NCBI GenBank assembly: GCA_963773605.1
Contig: CAVZBT010000005.1
Location: forward strand, 682,001-746,000
Direction of reading: 5' to 3'
Origin: CAVZBT01 sp963773605
GTDB lineage: Bacteria; Acidobacteriota; UBA6911
DNA length: 64,000 nt
Below, piece by piece: positions 58,601 through 64,000 of the stretch (the stretch's first letter is position 1; each line of letters starts with the position of its first letter). The notes beneath the pieces are model-generated. The model was not told where the DNA came from and searched no databases. It was given only the letters and a program-made list of their open reading frames with translations. The translations under genes were made by a program, and so were the position numbers.

Positions 58601-61600
58601 TTGCAGTCGCCTTCACCGATCTCGACCTGTCGGATGTCGGCCACAGCGCAAGCATCACGCACGCGGTGGCGTCCGGCACCACCAACGGTCTGGCGCTCAA
58701 CGAGACGGCGCTGATCGCGTTGATCACGCCCGAGGATGTGACCAAGGCCGCCGGCTCCACGTCCGGCTCGGTCGAGCTGTCATTCTCGGCGGCGTCGACC
58801 GCGTTCGATTATCTGGGCAGGGCCAGGTTCTCACGCTGAAATACACCGTTGCGATCGACGACGGCGATGGCGGCGTAACGCCGGAGACTTCGTCGTCACC
58901 GTCACCGGCACCGACGACGCGCCTGTTATCGCCAACATCGCGCAGCAGGACCTGACCGAGCAGGCCGACACCTCGGCGCTGACCACGACGATCCCGGTCG
59001 CCTTCACCGACGTCGACCTGACCGATATTGGCCACGCCGCTGACATCACCGGCGTGGTGGCGACGGGCACCACGACCGGCCTTGCGCTCAGCCAGGCAGA
59101 GCTGATGGCGCTGGTGACGCCGGGTGCCGTGACCAAGAATATTGGCTCATCGTCCGGCTCGGTCACACTGTCGTTCTCCGCCGCTTCGACGGTGTTCGAC
59201 TATCTGGCCAAGGACGAGGTGCTGACGCTCACCTACACGGTGGCGATCGACGATGGCGACGGCGGCGTGACGGCGCAGACTTTCGACGTCACCATCACCG
59301 GCACCAACGATGCCCCGGTGGTGGCGACGGCGGATGTCACCGGCGCGGTCACCGAGCAGGTCACGCCGGCCGGCAACCTGACCGACAGCGGCACCATCGC
59401 GCTTCACCGACGTCGACCTCACCGATACCCACCAGCATCGGCCCGACCATCACGGCCTCCGTCGGGGCGCTCGGCTCGCTGAGCGCGTCCGTGAACACCG
59501 ACACCACCGGCACCGGCATCGGCGGCGTCGTCACCTGGAACTACACCGTTGCGGCCTCGCGCGTCGAGTATCTCGCCAAGGACCAGACCAAGGTCGAGAG
59601 CTTCACCATCACGCTCGACGACGGCAACGGCGGCACCGTCGACCGCACGATCGACGTCACCATCACCGGCACCAACGACGCGCCGGTCGTTGCTGACGTC
59701 GCGCAGAAGCTCACCGGCGACCGGTCACCGAGCCGGTCACCCCGGCCGGCAACCTCACCGACAGCGGCACCATCGACCTTCACCGACGTCGACCTGCACC
59801 GACGGCCGTGTCGCGACCGGCACCACGACCGGCCTTGCGCTCGGCCAGGCAGAGCTGAGGCGCTGCTGACGCCGGGTGCCGTGACCACCGACACCACCGG
59901 CTCGGCATCGGCGGCTCGGTCACCTGGACCTACACCGTCGCGCCGACGGCGTTCGAGTATCTGGCCAAGGACGAGACCAAGGTCGAGCCTTCACCATCAC
60001 GCTCGACGACGGCAACGGCGGCATGATCGATCGCAGCAGTCGACGTCACCATCACCGGCACCAACGATGCGCCGGTGGTGGCGACGGCGGATGTCGACCG
60101 GCGCGGTCACCGAGCAGGTCACCCCGGCCGGCAACCTGACCGACAGCGGCACCATCACCTTCACCGACGTCGACCTCACCGAACACCAGCATCGGCCCGA
60201 CCATCACGGCCTCCGCCGGGGCGCTCGGCACGCTGACCGCGTCCGTGAACACCGACACCACCGGCACGGCATCGGCGGCCATCACCTGGAACTACAGCGT
60301 TGCGGCCTCCGCGGTCGAGTATCTGGCCAAGGACCAGACCAAGGTCGAGAGCTTCACCATCACGCTCGACGACGGCAACGGCGGCACCGTCGACCGCACG
60401 ATCGACGTCACCATCACCGGCACCAACGACGCGCCGGTGATGACCGTCTCGAACCCATCCCTCACGACGATTGCGGAGGACGACACCGCGAACGCCGGCC
60501 AGACCGTTGCTTCGTTCGTCGGCACCAGCATTTCCGATGTCGATAGCGGCGCGTTGCATGGCATCGCGATCACTGCCACGACCGGCGCGCATGGCCACTG
60601 GGAATATTCGACGGACGGCAGCAGCTATTTTGCTTTCCCTGCGGTATCGACGACGTCGGCCCTGCTGTTGGCCGCGACCGCCGTGGTCAAGTTCGTCCCC
60701 GACGGAGGGGACGGCGGCGCGGCGACGCTCACTTACGTGGCGTGGGATCAAACGACGGGAGCCAGCGGGACGACGGCCGATGCATCAGTATCTGGGCGGC
60801 TCTACCGCTTTTTCCGCGACTTCGGATACGGCAACTCTGACGGTGGTGGCCACCAACGACGCGCCGGTCGTGCAGTCCGGTGTGTCCACGAAACAGGCGC
60901 AGCTCGCGAACCACAATGGCGTCGCCGTCTTCGATGGCGAGTTCTTCTTCGGCAACGACAAGCTCACCGTCAGCGATCCCGACGGCGATCTGTTTGGCAT
61001 CGCCATTACCGGCGTTGACAACGGTAGCGCAGGGGGAAGCTGGGAATATCAGATCGGCGGCGGGGATTGGGTCGCGGTCAACCTGGCAACCGGTAAGGCA
61101 TTATTGCTGTCCGCAGATGCGAAAGTGCGCTTCAGCGGTTCCGGAAGCGGCGATACCGAGCACCTAACCTTCGTGGCCTGGGACGGCACCGATGGCTCGA
61201 CCTCCGGCTCGATCATTGCAATGCCGTCGACGACAGGCGGTACGACGGCATTCAGCAGCGGAGTTTACAGCATTGGCGCCAAGAACGACGCGCCGGTCAA
61301 CAACACCAGTCTATTCACCGTGGTCGAAGATCAGTTCAACGGGACGATGGACCTTTCGACGTTCGCGACTTCCGGCGATGACGTGATCTTCTCGACCGTG
61401 CACGACGATATCCTGAAGGGCGGGGCAGGCGCCGACCAATTCGTGTTCGCCGAACACATGGGCAACGACACGATCACCGATTTCTTGCCCGGGCAGGACA
61501 AGATCGATCTGCTGACAAATCTCCCGTTCACTCCCGACAATGTGGCTTCCTTCCATTCCTGGCTCAACAGCAGCGCGGTCGCGCAGGCCGGCGCGGACAC

Positions 61601-61709
61601 GTTGATACAGTTCGATGGCAACAACAGTATCCTGCTGTCGAACGTCGCCAAGGCGAACCTGCATATGAGCGATTTCATTCTTCATCCGGGCGGCAGCGGC
61701 AATATCTGA
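55622..61709 (+). CDS. Giant FecR-domain / VCBS-repeat / RTX adhesin, type I secreted
   Basis: About 2,000 residues over many frameshifted segments. N-terminus, possibly TTG 55622 (NFAGKFGSGGLGPDSG), then ARPSFVSGNFHVDKVSTHAP and DFKRSGVDLILSSDDHELVL. A FecR-like domain follows (56020-56620): IGHVTKLAGNATAIRNGVSI, GDTVHKGDVVQSGSDSTLGI and VDTPVATMGIRGTAVLVEID. From about 56880 to 60450 come VCBS-type units ending VTITGTNDAPV. Then WEYSTDGSSY- and WEYQIGGGDW-type blocks (60540-61300). The C-terminus is RTX-like: GDDVIFSTVHDDILKGGAGA DQFVFAEHMGNDTITDFLPG and KIDL, the usual type I secretion end. At least 20 breaks. Divergent from a LapG-like peptidase; the FecR region occupies the place of the LapA retention module. 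The exact start is uncertain. Confidence 0.82.
56880..60450 (+). repeat. VCBS/cadherin-like tandem repeat array, about 9 units
   Basis: Units of about 370-450 bp carrying FTDVDLTD, then ...FDYLA..E.LTLTYTV.IDD, and VT(I/V)TGTNDAP. The TGTNDAP-type ends lie near 57220, 57675, 58110, 58515, 58900, 59295, 59665, 60055 and 60420. Late units are nearly identical at DNA level: 59581-59697 recurs about 751 bases later at 60332-60448, two units apart. Such homology favours unequal crossover and assembly collapse, so the copy number here is unsure. Confidence 0.75.
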
Positions 61710-61785
61710 TCCGCGGCAGTCGGTAGAGCGGCCTTTCGCGCGAATCCAGCATGCCTGATCCGTCAATGCGTGATATCCAGACAGC

Positions 61786-64000
61786 ATGAAACGACTGCGG
61801 GTATGGCGGAGATGGTTCACGCGGCGCATCGGCTATGCCCGGCTGCTGTGCCTTGCGCTGCTGATCGGGTTCGCCGCGCTGCGCGTCGCCGATCCGGCGC
61901 CGGTCGAGGAAATTCGCGTCAGGACCTTCGATTTCTTCCAGCGCATCGATCCCGCGCAAGAAGACCGCACAGGCCGGTCACCATCGTCGATATCGACGAC
62001 AAGAGCCTGGAAAAGCTCGGGCAGTGGCCGTGGCCGCGGACGCGGATCGCCGATCTCGTCACCGAACTGACCCGGCTCGGCGCCGTCGTGATCGCGTTCG
62101 ACGCGGTGTTTTCGGAGCCCGACCGGCTCAACCCTGCCGTTGCGGCCGACACCTTCCGCAATCTCGACGAGGAAACCCGCGCCAAGCTGCGCGCGCTGCC
62201 GAGCAACGACCAGGTCTTCGCCGACGCCATCAGGAACTCGCGCGTCGTGCTCGGCGAATCCGGCGCTGCCGGAGGAGATCGCGCGCGCTCGACAAGACGC
62301 TGCCGGTGACCGGGCTCGCGATGCTGGGCGAGGAGCCGCAGCGCTTCATGTTCGAATTTCCCGGGCCTGCTGCGCAACGTGCCGGTGCTGGAGCAGGCCG
62401 CCGCCGGGCGCGGCCTGTTCACGATCAAGCCCGAGCGCGACGGCATCGTGCGGCGCGTGCCGATGATCATGCAGGCGCAGGGCCAGACCATGCCGTCGCT
62501 GACGTTCGAGATGCTGCGGGTCGCCACCGGCTCGGGCACGATCCTGATCAAGGCCGAAAAGGCCGGCATCAAGAGCCTCGGCATCAAGGGCTTTCAGATT
62601 CCGACCGACCATAACGGCCAGCTCTGGGTTCACTATCGCCCGCCACGATCCCTCGCTCTACGTCTCCGGCGATCAACGTGCTGGAGAAGACACGTCGCGC
62701 CCGACATGATCGCCGGCAAGCTGGTGCTGATCGGCACCTCGGCGGTCGGTCTCAACGACATCAAGACCACGCCGGTGTCGCGCGCCATGCCCGGCGTGGA
62801 GATCCACGCCCAGGTGCTGGAGAGCACCCTGACCGGCGACGGTGATCTCGCAGCCGATCTACGGCATCGCCGTCGAATTCGCGACCGCGCTGCTGTTCGG
62901 GCTTCTGGTGATCGCGTTCGCGCCGCTGTTCGGGCCGGTCACGCTGGTTGCCCTCGGTGCTGCGTTCGCACCGCGCTGCTGGTCGGAACGTCCGTGGTAT
63001 TTCTACACGCAGCACCGTCTGCTGATCGATTTCACCTATCCCCTGATGTCGACCACGGCGATCTATCTCACGCTGATCTTTTCGAGCTTCGTGCGCGAGC
63101 AGGCGCAGCGCCGGCAGATCCGCTCGGCCTTCGGCCAGTATCTGTCGCCGGCGCTGGTCGAGCAACTCGCGCAGTCGCCGGAGAAGCTCGTGCTCGGCGG
63201 CGAGGAGCGCGAGATGACCATCATGTTCTGCGACGTGCGCGGCTTCACCTCGATCTCGGAGACCTACAAGAACGACCCGCAGGGCCTCACCGCGCTGATG
63301 AACCGTTTCCTCACGCCGCTGACCAACGCCATCCTCGACCGCAAGGGCACCATCGACAAATATATGGGCGACGCCATCATGGCGTTCTGGAACGCGCCGC
63401 TCGACGACAAGGATCACGAGCTCAACGCCTGCGAGGCGGCGCTCGACATGCTGGAGCGCGTCGACGAGCTCAACCAGGCGCGCGAGCAGGAGGCAAAGGA
63501 CGAGGCGGCGTCCGTTCATTCCGCTCAATGTCGGCGTCGGCCTCAACACCGGCATCTGCGTGGTCGGCAACATGGGCTCCGACCAGCGCTTCGACTATTC
63601 GGTGCTCGGCGACAGCGTCAACCTGGCCTCGCGCCTCGAAGGGCCAGTCCAAGGAATACGGCTTTCCGATCATCGTCGGCTCCAGGACCGCGCTGGCGGT
63701 CAAGGACAAGTTCGCGATTCTCGAACTCGACTTCATCATGGTGAAGGGCAAGAAGGAGCCGGAGGTGATCTACGCCATCGCCGGCCGCGAGGACACCGCG
63801 CAGTCCGGCCGCTTCCAGCGCCTGCGCAACCTGACGATCGAGATGCTCGCCTGCTATCGCAACCGCGACTGGGAAGGCGCGCTCGCGGCCATCGAGCGCG
63901 GCCGCAAGACCGACGAGGCAAATTCGCTGGAGCTGCTCTACGATCTCTACGAAGCCCGCATCCGCGGCTATCTCGAAAATCCGCCGCCGCAAGACTGGAA
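61786..64000 (+). CDS. CHASE2-domain class III adenylate/guanylate cyclase, 3'-incomplete
   Basis: N-terminal membrane helix (YARLLCLALLIGFAALRVAD) and a periplasmic CHASE2 sensor: VTIVDIDDKSLEKLGQWPWP RTRIADLV, GAVVIAFDAVFSEPDRLNPA and GKLVLIGTSAVGLNDIKTTP with PGVEIHAQVLESTLTG. Two or three further helices follow (AVEFATALLFGLLVIAFAPL; YPLMSTTAIYLTLIFSSFV), then IRSAFGQYLSPALVEQLAQS. The cyclase catalytic domain has MTIMFCDVRGFTSISETYKN (metal Asp), TIDKYMGDAIMAFWNAPLDD (second Asp) and FDYSVLGDSVNLASRLEG (Asn/Arg transition-state pair). Breaks near 61940-61975, 62268, 62366, 62642, 62668, 62838, 62970, 63515 and 63642. The window ends in the C-terminal helical region. It lies 76 bases after the adhesin, so co-transcription is possible. 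Confidence 0.9.

Noticed and set aside
56880..60450. Regular DNA repeats considered as a CRISPR array
   Set aside because: Units are about 370-450 bp and translate into VCBS-type domains; there are no short repeats with unique spacers and no cas genes.

Overview
This 64 kb window reads as a GC-rich alphaproteobacterial chromosome segment, most like Bradyrhizobium or another member of the Nitrobacteraceae. The reasons are the gene content (large NAD-glutamate dehydrogenase, a Liv-type transporter with an embedded acyl-CoA ligase, a Bug/TctC binding protein, many small rhizobial-type hypothetical genes) and the dispersed palindromes of the type common in that group. The exception is bases 1 to about 2261, an Oar-like TonB-dependent receptor typical of Acidobacteriota. 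It is cut off in its last residues and joined to the middle of the glutamate dehydrogenase gene, which looks like a chimeric join.

Most genes are interrupted by single-base frameshifts, usually one extra base, while the protein on either side stays well conserved. This affects housekeeping genes as much as accessory ones, so I read it mainly as uncorrected sequencing error. Such genes are annotated as one CDS spanning all their frames, with the break points given. The stretch from about 35.2 to 42.0 kb is nearly free of breaks.

Layout: 2.3-6.1 kb, glutamate dehydrogenase (minus); 6.5-12.5 kb, FAD amino-acid dehydrogenase, remnant solute-binding protein, PilZ protein, divergent GST/HxlR pair, CadC-like TPR regulator; 12.6-17.2 kb, amidase, a series of small conserved-looking genes, and a transglutaminase-like protein; 17.6-22.1 kb, a phosphomannose isomerase - GT4 fusion - GH130 operon; 22.2-25.6 kb, small proteins and a Tat-exported VOC protein; 26.0-29.6 kb, a two-subunit TPP decarboxylase, LysR regulator and triple-rhodanese protein; 29.5-35.7 kb, DNA glycosylase, DEAD-box helicase, M29 aminopeptidase and small genes; 35.8-42.0 kb, two divergent hydrolase operons ending in a Bug-type binding protein; 42.0-44.3 kb, an ABC-2 exporter; 44.6-51.5 kb, livHMGF - acyl-CoA ligase - livK; 51.7-53.9 kb, a PQQ/heme alcohol dehydrogenase; 54.2-64.0 kb, a LapG-like peptidase, a FecR/VCBS/RTX adhesin and a CHASE2-adenylate cyclase that runs off the end.

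The two most system-like regions are the mannose-related PMI-GT4-GH130 operon, which could make or turn over a mannoside, and the surface-adhesion locus. The latter puts a periplasmic LapG-like protease opposite a giant type I-secreted adhesin, with a hairpin-rich leader between them and a second-messenger cyclase downstream. A third point of note is a tandem pair of alpha/beta hydrolases in which the second copy has Asn at the expected nucleophile Asp position. No rRNA, tRNA, CRISPR array, insertion sequence or transposase was recognised.
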